A stretch of DNA of 64,000 bases from the NCBI GenBank assembly GCA_024699855.1, contig JAMPIQ010000002.1, positions 6,572,001 through 6,636,000 of the forward strand, given 5' to 3'. Positions 10,865 through 22,638 of this stretch are shown here, piece by piece. The stretch is from Aphelenchoides besseyi. Taxonomy: Eukaryota > Nematoda > Chromadorea > Rhabditida > Aphelenchoididae. The position numbers were made by a program, and so were the translations under genes. The first letter of the stretch is position 1; each line of letters opens with the position of its first letter. A model generated the notes under the pieces. The model saw nothing but the letters and a program-made list of their open reading frames with translations. It was not told the origin of the DNA and searched no databases.

Positions 10865-13800
10865 TGTCTTACGACAATCTAAACGAAGCAAGAGAACTGT
10901 TCGTTGTGATGATGATTATCAGCTAAAATTGAAAATCAGTTCGAGTACAATGAGCAGAGAGCGGCACGTCATCGAGGTCATGATGCTTAATTAAGCGTTC
11001 GCAAAACAAGAATCGCTCTTTAAAAATCGCGATCAGTTTCATCGACATCGTTTATTTTTGATCATCAACTCATACGAAATCCTGAACCAGACATCGTAAA
11101 TAAGTACTATGATAATACGGTAAGAAGAGATCAAGTAAAATGTTGGCCATCTTTCCGTTCCAACGATATAAAAGTCATTACAACGCAAACTTTAACTTCG
11201 ATTTCAAATCATAGACTTTAGTTTCTTAACAAAGTCACGAGTAGTAAAGTAAAACGGCCTTTACGTATCCTCTTCGTATTAGAAAACGCCAACCATTGTG
11301 ATGAGTAAAATGAAGTTGACACAAATTGAAAAACGTATTTTCGACTTAGTGCTCTTTTATGGTGGTGAAATTAGCAAAAGCGCAAAGAATTCGATTTGGT
11401 GTTCGCCAGTTCGTTCCGTCCAGAAGTCAAACTGAGCGTTGAACTTTGGCGAAATAGTCGTTTCCAGTCAATCGACTTCTTCGTGAAAAATATCGAATGA
11501 TAACTTCGTCCAAAACGTAAGTGTTGTTGTAAAAACGGTAGATATATTGGCGCGTAATGGAACAAACGATTGATAGGGAACTCGAAGAGAACGAATGTTT
11601 TGGGTGCAATCGAAACGCGTTGCGCGATGGAGAATTTGGATGAGTGCATCGGATTGATGCACACTTCGTTCATTACACTGAAATTAACGTTCGAGGTCGA
11701 TAGCGTGAAACAACAGAATCATTTTGTCGGGAATCGTCGTCAGAAATTTTCTGATCGCTCAGCGTCATTCGGTGATTTTGCTTGGTGGGTTGTCGTCGTT
11801 TACTTTATGCTGTCAACTACGGTGACGAGAACTAATGATTGTAACGCTGAAAAAGCGCAAATAACCAAAAACCAAAACAACTCGTGAACTTGAGATTCGT
11901 TCCATAAACTTTTGGTCTCGTATTGAACTTCTTCATTATCCGTTCATTCTTTGGAACATCAGTTTGATTCGTAAACGATCTTCATGTCTTCTCAATAGCC
12001 TTCCTTAAAGCCCATATGTTTGGCACAATAAAATGGCCATTCAAATTGAAGATGTCGCAGTTTGACGTCAGAAGAAACTTCAGTTATTGCACTGAAATAG
12101 TTGACGACAAATCGGATACTGACAATCATTCCAAGAGCTTCGCAAGAAGTGTGTTGATTTGATGCTAGTGATCAGAGTACAACCAAAAGACTGATCATCC
12201 AACTGATTGTGTTGAAAACTTAGATCAATTAAGCGACACAATTGCACACACGAATGCAAATGCGCAACAAAATGTCTTTGCATTGTAGGTGGAAGTTCGA
12301 AATTAAGATAAAATACGCATCCGAATAGTATAGCCAGTAGTTTCAGATAACATAAAAAACGACATCACGATTAAAAAAGAAGTTTGCATGTTAAATCAAA
12401 CAGAAAACTTCGTGTTCTGCGACTTTCAATTCATGGAAAACATTGTGAAGCAAAGAAACTACGTGAATCAAAACAAACGAAAAACCGTGAGGTCGGGTAC
12501 CTTAGAGGTTACGTGAAGAGCACCGAATTCGCATTCGTTTTTGCAGAATCGAAAAACGATCAAAGAATGCGGAGGTCAGAGAGTTTTAGGGTTGAAATCA
12601 CCGTTGATCGTGGAACTCACCAGTGGTCACAGTATTCTTCTGAAACAGAAAAACCATGGGAACATGTGGCTCGAATGGTAAGCCGATTGAACCACTCGTG
12701 GCCACATAATTGAAAAATATTTTTATGAAAAATCGTAAGAAAATGACGCAGAAATGTTACCAGTCGATTCCGCGAACTACAGAGTATTTGTACCAAAGAA
12801 AAGTCGTAAAATTAAGTATTTTCGTTGTAATACGTGCGCGTGCAGAATCAAATCAAAAGGTTTCGGGTCGTGGAACGCCGAATTTGATCGTTGAAAACTG
12901 CAATGCAAAGAACACCTGAAAGAGCAATCGACAACTTTTGGGCGGTATCTCATGAATCAAACCGGTTCGAATATCTCGCATATCTGCGCAATAAAATTCG
13001 AGTGTTTGTTTTCCTTTTGTTCTAAGCGTATCACTGCGCTTCCATCATAAATGCACGTCTTACAGCAGTCAGGTAATCATTGATTGGAAGTCGATGTTCG
13101 TTAACAGAGAACTCGAGTTTTTTGATTCCACCCCCGCAACTATTAGGCTTCGGTTCACAGACGTCAAGGTCATTGATTGTACCACGTCACTTTCTTCAAG
13201 GGTTTTGATCTATGGGCTGCGATGTAAAAGGAGAAAATGAACTTTTTGTAAAGACCAAGTGTCCTCAATTTGGTCCTATTGCGTTCGATAGACTCCACAG
13301 CCTGATGTCAACAAAATGGAAAAACGAAACTTCCAAATTCAGCAATTCGAACATTTTGCTTGATAAAAAAATAAACTGCTGGTTCACAGTTGACCTCTTT
13401 GGCGCATGAAGTTCGCAGCTGCGCAGTTCGGCGAACTCTTTCGAATGTTTTGGAACAGTTGGAAGTGTAGAAAAATATTTCAACATTCCAACGGGCATGC
13501 ACAGAGAGAGTTGTTTGTGTGAATAACCAGCACTTCTAGTCGGTCTCTGATTTGGTGTGTAACTTAAACTGAGCTTTGGATTTCAATTCAACGTTAAACG
13601 TCCACATCAAAAACCTGTAAAGTATTTGAGGTAGTTCACTGATCATTAACGAAATTGATTTGCAATGTGGTTATCGCTTCTTTTTTGAAAAGCGATAAAG
13701 AATAACAAAGAAGCGTTAAATTTATCAGTGGAACCTTCACTGCAGCTGCATAAACGATCTGCTGTGATTTCGTTTTCGACACGAGCAGTCGGCACAATTC

Positions 13801-13987
13801 GCTCTGTCGCCTTTCGGTCGCTTTGCACCAAAATCTTCTGCGCACGGCCTTCAAATTTCGACCGACCTTTTCGCCTTGTTCGTTGAATCGATTGCCGTTG
13901 AATTCACCGATTCCACTCGCCAATTTATATCGTAGGTTTTTGGTGAATTTGGTTGTTTTTATTGAAGTTTGTTGATTAGCAGTCGAA
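10865..13987. other. 3.1 kb without a recognised gene
   Basis: This lies between two genes transcribed away from each other, so it should hold both promoters. The longest frame (11570-11887, +, 105 codons) has no recognisable domain. A second (13636-14094, -) overlaps the SEC14 first exon and looks like a shadow. No repeats with clean ends and no tRNA were seen. Confidence 0.45.
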
Positions 13988-15394
13988 ATGAACACAAACG
14001 TCCAATCGGAAATCAGCGATGGCGATCGAGCAGAAATCGAGTCGTTGCGCAAGTTGGTCAAAGATGAGGTTTGTTTTACGGATTGAATGGTCAACAGTGG
14101 TTGATATGTTTAGTTGACACCTTACTATGACACCGACTTCAACTTGCTTCGATGGTTACGTGGTCACAATCACAACATCACGGAGATTTTGCCGAAACTT
14201 CGCAATCATTTGACATTCCGTCGAAGTCATTGGGATTTGGATCGATTAGCCGATCGTCCACGCGATCATCCAATTCATTCACATTGGCAGTCGGGTCTCA
14301 GTGGCCTTTCTGGAAAAATACCAAATGCGTTTATTAACATCGAACAAACGGGAGCAAACGACTATTGGGGTCTATTGCAGACTTGGCCTATCAACGAAAT
14401 CATGAAGGCACGAGTTTATGACTTGGAGTGCATGTTGAGAAAAGTGATGGAAGAAGAGAAACGTACTGGTAAGCAATTAGAAGCCAATTGTCAATCTAAT
14501 AGACAAATAGGAAAGCAATGTTCTGTGATTTACATCATGGATCTAACTGGACTTCATTTCGATAAAAGACTTCCAACTCTGCTGAGCGGTGCGCTCTCAT
14601 CGATTAGCGCATTCATGGCCGAACATTACGGTTGAATAGATTTTGCGATGTGATTTGAACTTAAGTTTAGTTGAAATGATTCACTCGTTCGTTCTGGTAA
14701 ATGTGCCCAGTTTCATTTCTACCATTTGGTTTTTAACGAACCGTTTATTTTGTTACAGTTTTGATTTAGGTCGATTGTGAAACCGTTGTTGCCAGAAAGA
14801 ACAAAAAACAAAGTGAAGATTCTTGGCGGTCAATGGAAGAGCGAAATTCTCGAATATGCGAATCCTGAAGTTTTGCCCGCTTTTTGGAATGAACCAAACG
14901 AAGAAGTATGTTAAGGAAATCAACTATTTATTCAAATTTTAAGACCTTCAAAGCTTCGATTCAAAAAGCGATTCCATTTCCGGAAAGCGGTTATTATAAT
15001 CGAGGACCATTAAGTGATGCTCGTCAATTGGATGTTGCTGCTGGGAAAACGGGATGCGTGAGTGTGAAAGCCGAAAAAGGTCAACGACTTTCGTGGATCT
15101 TTCAAACTGACGGTCATTTTGCGTACGCCGTTTACCTCACAGCTGCTGACAACTCCGATGTCGAAGATGTCAGTCAAATGACTGCCGTATACCCACGATT
15201 CAATGTATGTTTATGTTCTTAGCTCAACCGTCCCGATTATTCTACAGAAAGTACCCGGGCCCACCCATGTGCCGTTGAACGACGAGATCACTTGTCCTGA
15301 AACGGGAGTCTATCTTCTGTGGTTTTCAAATCAACATGCGTGGCTTCATACGCTTCGTGTTAGTTATCGTATAAAAGTTGAAGATGCTAAGTAG
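13988..15394 (+). CDS. SEC14-like lipid transfer protein with CRAL-TRIO and GOLD domains
   Basis: The start ATG is at 13988 (MNTNVQSEISDGDRAEIESL). The order is a CRAL-TRIO N-terminal helix bundle (DFNLLRWLRGHNHNITEIL), the CRAL-TRIO lipid-binding fold (CSVIYIMDLTGLHFDK, FVLVNVPSFISTIWSIVKPL, KVKILGG), and a C-terminal GOLD beta-sandwich (VSVKAEKGQRLSWIFQTDGH, ending GVYLLWFSNQHAWLHTLRVS). Such proteins bind phosphatidylinositol or hydrophobic ligands and act at membranes; the closest layout I know is vertebrate SEC14L and nematode CRAL-TRIO/GOLD proteins. Introns are about 40 nt. One, 14469-14510, is 42 nt with no stop codon, so its retention would only insert 14 residues. It ends at TAG 15392-15394 with AATAAA at 15452. 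Confidence 0.88.
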
Positions 15395-15451
15395 ATTATG
15401 TCTGAACGTGTATTTAATGTGTTAAATTTGTGTAAGAACAAAGCAACGACC

Positions 15452-15457
15452 AATAAA
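15452..15457 (+). terminator. Polyadenylation signal of the SEC14-GOLD gene
   Basis: AATAAA 58 bp after the stop codon, followed by a T-rich tract (ctttttatt). Confidence 0.5.
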
Positions 15458-15835
15458 CTTTTTATTCGGATTTATAAGGTCATCCTGGACTAAATTATTG
15501 ATAAGCGAGAAAATGCCCATAAGTAATTGCTCACAACGTTCTTCAAGATTGTAGAACTTGCGTAAAGAAGCGAACATCTCAAGTGCATCGTAACGTCTTT
15601 ACTTTCAACAACTACCAATTAGAAGATGACAAAATGTTATTTATCGATAATAGAAAACAAGCAATAGAACGTGTTTTGCACTCGTGCGTTTCCAAAATCA
15701 TCTGAAAATCGAATTTCCGTAGAATTTACATTTTGGTTCAACGAAGTCGTCGGAACATTCAGATTTCAAACATACGTTTATGTCCGAGTTTTTGTTAAGT
15801 TCTAACAAAACTGCTTTTGTTCAGAGCATTTGAAC

Positions 15836-18147
15836 ATGATGAACGTGACAAACGGTAGTGTCTTCAGTTTTATTTCCGTGCTAAGTGGTATCAGCGCTCA
15901 GATAACCAAATACGAACCCGTCAACTCTGTCGACCTAATGAACAATCATTCGCTAAATTTCAATTACATGTGGTGAGTCGATTGCCGAATGTACAAGGTC
16001 CCGTTTGTTTTCTTTTAGTGACACAAGCAATGACGATTTGGCGCAGTTTGTTTTAAATAAAATGTTTCAAAACTACAACAAAGACATTGCGCCGTCGAAA
16101 CGCGGCGCCACTCAAGTTACTATAGAGTTTATTGTAATCAATAACTGCATTGTAACCAAGGCTTATTTAGTTTAGATTCAAGCAATTGGACACATTTCCG
16201 AAATTTCTTCATCATTCACTCTCGATTTAAGTACAAGGTTTTGTTGTCCGGAATTCATTCGTGTCTTTTTAGGTTCTGTTCTCGCAGATATGGTAATCGT
16301 TCTCTGATTGCTATCCATTCGGAAGCTGTTTAGGCACGACGAACGGTTGAGGTTTGACCATTTAACTCAATGTTTTCCGAACATGACCTTGGGACATCAT
16401 ATAGTTGAGCGAATTTGGACGGCAAACATTGTTTTTGTTAACTCGAAACAAACGACAGTTCATCAGTCGCCAACACCAAATGTTTTCATTACTGTTTTTT
16501 CAAATGGAACCATTTGGGTAACTAGCTAGGGTCTACATTCAATCTCATAGTTTTTAGTTAAATTACCGTTTACAAGTCGTTGGAGCCTGTGAAATGGATT
16601 TAGCTTTGTATCCGGTGGACATTCAAATTTGCGAACTGATTATCGAATCATATGCTTTCAACAATGAAAAAGTATCACTTGCGTGGAGATCATTTGATCC
16701 GGTTAGTTGAATTTGAGTGTGTGCAATCTAATATCCATTATTCTTAGGTCTTTTCAATCTCCAAAAACAGAATGGCCGATTATAACTTGTATTCTCTAAG
16801 ATGGCGAAAAAGCACGTTTGATTATGCCGCTGGTATTATAATCGTTAATTTCTGAACCATCATCTTCTACAGGATCTTGGGACCAACTATTTATTACACT
16901 ATCGTTCTCGCGAACGTTCGGCTTTTTTGTCCTACAGGTGTACGTCCCTACCTCTTGCTTAGTGGGAATTGGTTTTATTTCTTTTTGGATTGATCTAAAA
17001 TCATTGCCGGCGAGAATCACACTGACGATGACGTCGCTTATGGCTCTAACATATCAATGTAAGTCTGCAGAAATGGGTTACACGACCGTAAAAATGAGCG
17101 AACGTTTGCGGTTTCAAAGGATAAAACGTCAAATTTCGTTACGGTTTTCCGCAAACTCGCTCATTTTTACTGTCTTCGAGCATTTCTACGGACAATGTTT
17201 ATATGGAAACGTCGCACGGCAAGTGGTTTACAATCGTTAGCCTACTCAACGATTGTATTTAAGATCTTTGCCGAAATCCGGTTATATCAAGTCGGTTGAC
17301 GTCTACTTTACGGTTACCACTCTCTTTCTATGCGCAACAATGTTGGAGGTGGCAATTGTTTGGTAATTGAAAAGAAAGAAAGAAACAAACTTAACCTACT
17401 ATTTAGTTATGTAGAAAAGAAAAATGCGCTCCAAAAACAACAACAAGAACTGGAAAAGAAGACGAAACGAATTGAGCAGTTTAAAAGGTTTTTTGTAGAA
17501 GTACGAAAGTTCTTTAATTTCGAATTTAGAGCGACAAACAGTTACGGAAAGACCAGCTGTGATATTCGAATTCCCGAAGAAGAATTTGACGAGAACGACG
17601 AACTCCGAAGTCCGAATACAACTTACGGATCGATGGACAATCGTAGTCGCAATGAATTCGACGATCCACGACTGCGAAAAGAAAGTGTCAGTCAATGTAC
17701 AAACTCGTATATTGATGACTATTGTTTTCAGTTCTTCTTTGGTGATGAAAACAAACGAAATGGCAATGTCGCAAACCCGGTTTCTCGTAAAACTTCTTGG
17801 GCCAATTTTTTGGGCAGCAAAAGGAGGAACGGATCGTTTGGTTTAGATCCATTGCATCTGTTAACCTCGTTGAGCTTCAGTTTGGGAAGTGAGTTAAACG
17901 AACGCTTATACCCAAAAATATCTTAGTGCATCCGGAGTTGGATGTTACCATTGAGCCGAATTGGACTGGTGAACGTATTGACTCACTATCGCGGTAAACG
18001 TTTGTTATGTCCTTACTTATCAACTACTGTTTCAGACGTTTCTTTCCCATTGCGTTTACCTTGTTTTTAATCGTTTACTGGTCGTATTATTTGACTTTGA
18101 ATCATTTTGCTAAAGAGCGTGCTTTAAATTCAACCGATGAGTTGTAG
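15836..18147 (+). CDS. Cys-loop ligand-gated anion channel subunit, copy 1, possibly disrupted
   Basis: The order is a signal-like N-terminus (MMNVTNGSVFSFISVLSG), extracellular beta strands (QAIGHISEISSSFTLDL, QIWHDERLRFD), a Cys-loop with 13 residues between cysteines (C...LALYPVDIQIC), TM1 (SFSRTFGFFVLQVYVPTSC), TM2 preceded by the anion-selectivity motif PAR (LKSLPARITLTMTSLMALTY), TM3 (VDVYFTVTTLFLCATMLEVA), a long charged intracellular loop with a coiled-coil-like KKNALQKQQQELEKK, and TM4 (FFPIAFTLFLIVYWSYYL) before the stop at 18145. Two junctions do not close in frame with canonical sites: near 16232-16273 and near 17060-17265. The latter holds a fold-back element between TM2 and TM3. 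It may be a recently damaged gene, may use unusual splice sites, or may carry sequence errors. The ligand is unknown. Confidence 0.75.
17063..17193. repeat. Fold-back (MITE-like) element between TM2 and TM3 of channel copy 1
   Basis: The left arm starts GTCTGCAGAAATG and continues to GTAAAAATGAGCGAAC, GTTTGCGG. The right arm, read in reverse complement, starts GTCCGTAGAAATG and continues to GTAAAAATGAGCGA, GTTTGCGG. Arms are about 45-50 nt around a loop of about 37 nt. AATGT flanks both ends and may be a target-site duplication. The element happens to leave an open frame through it. Confidence 0.65.
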
Positions 18148-18677
18148 CTTCGAAATAAACGTCAAATTAAATACCAGGAACTAATTTCGTCTTTTAAATG
18201 AAAGAACTTTTTATGTTAAGATGATACTCGACGTCCATTTGAATGCTTAGAAGAGCTGTCGAACGTGACCACTTTTCCAATTGAATTGAATAGCCCGAAT
18301 TTGACGATTCGACTTCAATTGAATCTCGACAACAATCGAATTTAACGGCACCGACTCTTTCATACATGGCCAAAAGTGCGCGAGCCGGTGAAGTTTTTTT
18401 TCCTGTAGTCATCGGTCGTCAATCTCCGGTTTGGAATAACAACTTGCCTAATAGTTTCGTCGTCTTGTCCTTATTCTTTTGAATAGAACGAAAATCGTTT
18501 CAAGTGGCACGTCCACGTCCGATTCGCCAAAGACGATGCCGCGCAATTGTGTGTGTGCAAAAGCTCCTTCAATCTCATTGTTCGCACGAACCACTTTATA
18601 CATCATAAACTTTCGTTAATTTTCGATTTCACACTTGAATTGGTGTTTCAGTTAATTGAATGTCTTTGTATTTAGTT

Positions 18678-21600
18678 ATGGTCGTTCAATCTTTGTTGTT
18701 AAATTTAGCACAAGTTGTGGCACTTGTTAATGCAACCACACAAACACCTAATCTTGTGGAACAATCACAGTATTCGAAGAGTTCTGATGCCCCAATCGGT
18801 TTGCTTATTGGAACAATCCCAAAGAGTTTTTCTTAGATTTACAGTTTCTATCAACAAAAATGAGTGTACTGCTGAAGAAATCATGCAGCAGTCAAGGAGA
18901 GTTGTTCAGGTTTGCAACTAATGATTACAAAAAAGACGTGAATTTTGTAAGATCATATTGGGTCCCTCGTACGACAAGTTCGTTGCTCCAAGCCCGCTTG
19001 GTGTTGTGGTATCGGTTGAGTTAGCGCTGCAAAGTTTTTATGATGTTTCGGAAATGAGCGCCACATTTACGGCTGATGTTCTAATGAGGTTGGTTGTAAA
19101 GAGGATGAAACTGAATTCCTGTTTAAGTCAAATTTGGTTAGATGAACGATTACGATTTGACATCTACACGAATTGCTTGGAGAATCTGACATTAAGCTCT
19201 GCGATTATTGAAAAACTGTGGTTTGTAAACGTTCATAGTCATTGGCCAACTGACGATCGCGAACTCTGCTTTTCAATGAGGAGATGAAAGAGTTCGCGAT
19301 CGACGTTGAAACCACGAAATTTTGTCAATAAACTTACAGGTAGTATTCTCTTATTACAGGTTACCCCATGTGTAAGTTTGAGGCTATTCGGTTCTTTGAA
19401 TATGTTCGTTTTAGTTGCTTTGTAAACTCGAAACGATCTGATCTTCACGTCTCGCCTTCGAAAAACGCCTTTCTCACCGTTTATTCGAATGGAACACTAT
19501 GGGTTCGGTTAAACCTTCCATTGCATTGGAACTCTTGTTTTAGATTAACTATCGTATGCGTGTTGAAGGTCCATGTTTCGTAGGTAAATCTTAAGATATA
19601 AGCTACCAGTTGTTTAGACGAAAAATGAAAGAAATCATTTCTGAAGCTTTTACCATAAAATTCAGTTGAAATTTAAAGTGCTTTTGAGTACAATTTCCAA
19701 ATTTCGTTGCGAAAACAACTACAAATTTTTCAGATCTCTCCAACTTTCCCTTCAATGGCGAAGAGTGTGCTTTGATTTTGGAAAGTTACGCTTATAATTC
19801 AAACACAGTCAAATTAAGATGGTGGTCCTCGGTGAAATTTGAGTGTCTTGTGATAATTAGACGGTTGTTTTCAGGTGATACACTATCCAACTCGGTCAAA
19901 ACTTCCCGATTTCGTGCTCAGTAATATAGTATGGGCTGAACATCAATTCAGTTAGTTGACCGACGGTTGCGGATTTAGACACTTGCGAACGACGATCATT
20001 TTTGGCGTTTACGAAGAATAAAGATCACCCTTCTGGGTGCATGTTATAAGTTTTGATCTCATTTGCAAGTGTCTATATCCGCAATGTCTGAATTCGCGTC
20101 TAATACGGCTTCAGATTACGCTGCGGGTTCGTGGGAACAGGCAAGGCACGTTCAACTAGAATTCCAACTTTGAAATAGTTTTAGCTGACGGTTACCTTTT
20201 ACTTGACCAGGGAGACATCGATCTACTTGCTGACAATGTTTTTTCCATCTTTGCTCACGATTGGTACATTTCGGTGCAGCTGTTTCGCCGCCGAGTTTAA
20301 TTACCTAAAAGTCAGTGCATGAAGTCGTAGATATGAGACGCTTTCTATGAGCAAAACATCTTATAGCTTTCATCCTTACCTTTTCTCATAATATCGACCC
20401 AATTTTGAAGTCATATCAACAATGAGCATTCCGTATAGACATCGAACAATATATTTTGACTGATTCAAAACTTGCATAAAAGGGATACCCTTGTTCATGG
20501 AAGCCTTAATGCTTTCAATTCAATCCTTATTCGCGAGGACTAGGAACTTGGAGTAATCGAGGCGTTCAGTTAATTTGACATTTCTGGGCACTTGTCCGAA
20601 AATATGACTTCCTTAATACATTAAGCTAAAAAATGTTTTATATCGATAGCGAACAAAATCTTCCTTGTTAATAACTCGGCGGTGAAACGACCGACGTTCT
20701 AACGGCTGCAACGAAATATCATGTACCACTTAAGGCATGTCTTGGATTTCATTTTGGGTACGTACAATTTAGCTGCTCATCGAGAATTCAATCGATACTT
20801 GCATTAAAGAATCAAAATTACAAAACTCTTACAATGTGGATATCAAACTGCTTCTCTTAATCAGATAAACACAGCGGTGTTGTTCTTGCTAATGGTTCGT
20901 TTGAGGGCGATCATATTTTGACATTATGCATTTTAAAAGTCCTAAAAATACTAGTCTCCAATTAGTCTTATCGAGAGCAGCAGTTTAATACCCATATTGT
21001 ACAGATGTTATATAATTTGACCTGTTGATGTGGGTGTCGATGGAATTGTTGCTAAAGTGTACTCACTCTATTAATTCAGCTGGATCATAAGTCGTTACCT
21101 GCGAGAATCAGCCTAGGAGTCTCAAGTTTGATGTCCATATCAATACAATACTCGTCAATCGTCAGATCAATTCCGCGAGTGAGCTACATCATGGCAGTCG
21201 ACATTTGGGTATGTAAGAAAGTTGTTTCTTCTTACATAATAAGATGACTTTACTTGATGCCGAAAGTTTATTTTGAATCTCAATGCAACAATCAAAATAA
21301 AAAGATTGGGAGGTACAATTTGTAGTCGATTGAAAATGTGGTAAAAGTAAAGTAAGAGATTTAGGAGGGAAAGCGTTTCATTTTATAGCGCTGATAAAAA
21401 GAGGGAGCGATTGAAGGGAGAAGGGATTTACATACTATAACGTAATCTATTAACATTACAGGTGTTCGCCTCATTTTCGTTCATTGGGGCTACGCTCATT
21501 GAACTTACAATAGTTGGGTATCTTGATCGTAAAGAACGTAGAGAAAGAAGAAAAGCACAACAAGGCGAATTGGTAGATTGAATTTTAAGAGCTTTTATGG

Positions 21601-22148
21601 TTGCCTTTCAGGAAGAAGAGTCGATCAATCAAGATGTTCGAACTTACGGGACCTTTTTGCACAGATTGTCGACTGAACAAAATGGCGATCAGCGATTGCA
21701 ACCTGAAATGGTTTGGTTCCCATTTAATCATAATATTAAAGAGGGTTTAGGGTGAAATACGTCATACATCTCAAAGAAGTCCGTCAGCACAATTGAACTA
21801 TCGCATCTTTCAGGCCCGGTTTCTGTACAAGAAAATGAGACAGTGAGTTTGCATTCAAATCTTCGGTTTTGATTATCTTTCAGGAAATGGCATGATCCTG
21901 ACTATTGGGATGATCGCGCGAGAATCTATTTTCCAAGGTTATTGAATGAAACTTTAATTTTGTGGGCTTTCAAGCTAAAGGTTTCGATCAAAATTGTTCG
22001 AAACAACGGCGATTATGAGAAGTCGCAAAATTGAAGTTTCATTTGAATATCTTTTTGCAGTGCTTTCTTCATCTTCAACATTCTCTTTTGGAGTTATGTC
22101 TGTTACAATCGATGGCGCGAGAATAACTCTCGTTACACCAAAACCTGA
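18678..22148 (+). CDS. Cys-loop ligand-gated anion channel subunit, copy 2
   Basis: This is a tandem relative of copy 1, 530 bp downstream on the same strand. The order is a signal-like start (MVVQSLLLNLAQVVALV), ILGPSYDKFVAP, VELALQSFYDVSEMSATF, QIWLDERLRFD, the Cys-loop CFVDLSNFPFNGEEC (13 residues between cysteines, with FPFN in place of the usual FPxD), YAAGSWEQ, TM1 near 20200-20300, TM2 after SLPARISLGVSSLMS at 21090-21180, TM3 (FASFSFIGATLIELTIVGYL) at 21463-21530, an intracellular loop, KWHDPDYWDDRARIYFP, and TM4 (AFFIFNILFWSYVCYNRW) with stop TGA 22146-22148. PAR predicts anion selectivity. Three introns are expanded: 19948-20111 (holds a MITE), about 20300-21085, and 21211-21462. 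The strand joining WF(VN) to CFVNSK at 19214-19410 was not resolved. Confidence 0.75.
19214..19321. repeat. Imperfect palindrome in an intron of channel copy 2
   Basis: CGATCGCGAACTCT at 19254-19267 is perfectly repeated in inverted orientation at 19289-19302. Outside these arms, GTGGTTT...AACG sequences also pair, with an offset of about 17 nt. This suggests a fold-back insertion of about 108 bp. Confidence 0.55.
19967..20084. repeat. 118-bp MITE in an intron of channel copy 2
   Basis: Terminal inverted repeats of 20 bp with one mismatch: TTGCGGATTTAGACACTTGC on the left, and the reverse complement of the right end TTGCGGATATAGACACTTGC. It sits wholly inside the intron between the pre-TM1 strand (AEHQF) and YAAGSW, so it should not affect the protein. 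No clear target-site duplication. Confidence 0.7.
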
Positions 22149-22262
22149 AGATTAACTGGTTTATTGAAAGCTAGTGTATTCGACTACAATAAAAATATAT
22201 CGGAAGTTGTAGTGTCAAAGATAAATGGAAAATATTCGTGATCTTTACAGTGGCGTCGTCGA

Positions 22263-22638
22263 TTACGTAGCAGTGGATAGTTGTGCTAAGATCGATTGGG
22301 CGATCGCTGGCTGGCCGTTGCGAATAAGCGCATCGACTAATGCGCCAACCCAATAGTTTTTAGTCTTGAGAATGTCGATCAATTTGTCCATCTGAAGAGT
22401 TGGGTCTTCCTGAAAGTGAGATTTGTGTTTGTTGATCGAATTACCCACATACTTGTGCGTAAACGGTGCCCATTTCGTAAGAGCGAAGCACGTGACGAGC
22501 AACTAAAGTTGGGACCAGATCTTTGATGTTGACGGCAATCAACTTTTGTCTTAGGATTTCAAGGTTGACTATCTTCTCGGCTTGAAGCTGCGCAGAAGTC
22601 GGATTCAACGGCAACTCCGTACTCTTCTCGGTGATCAT
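22263..22638 (-). CDS. CARD-only protein, 110 residues
   Basis: Two exons (22638-22453 and 22409-22263) join in phase 0 to give 110 residues. Almost the whole protein is one death-fold domain of CARD type: KIVNLEILRQKLIAVNIKDL, VPTLVARHVLRSYEMGTVYA, then MDKLIDILKTKNYWVGALVD and ALIRNGQPAIAQSILAQL. The spacing of helices, the V/L-rich helix 2, and the terminal AL..NGQ..IA..IL pattern match the N-terminal CARD of nematode CED-3 and of caspase-9 or APAF1-type proteins. No caspase, NB-ARC or other domain follows before the stop at 22263. CARDs pair with other CARDs in apoptosis or innate signalling; a stand-alone one could be an adaptor or decoy regulator, which is inference. A further upstream exon cannot be excluded. 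Confidence 0.7.

Noticed and set aside
11570..11887. 105-codon plus-strand ORF
   Set aside because: No domain, no splice partners, and a residue mix typical of non-coding frames in this DNA.
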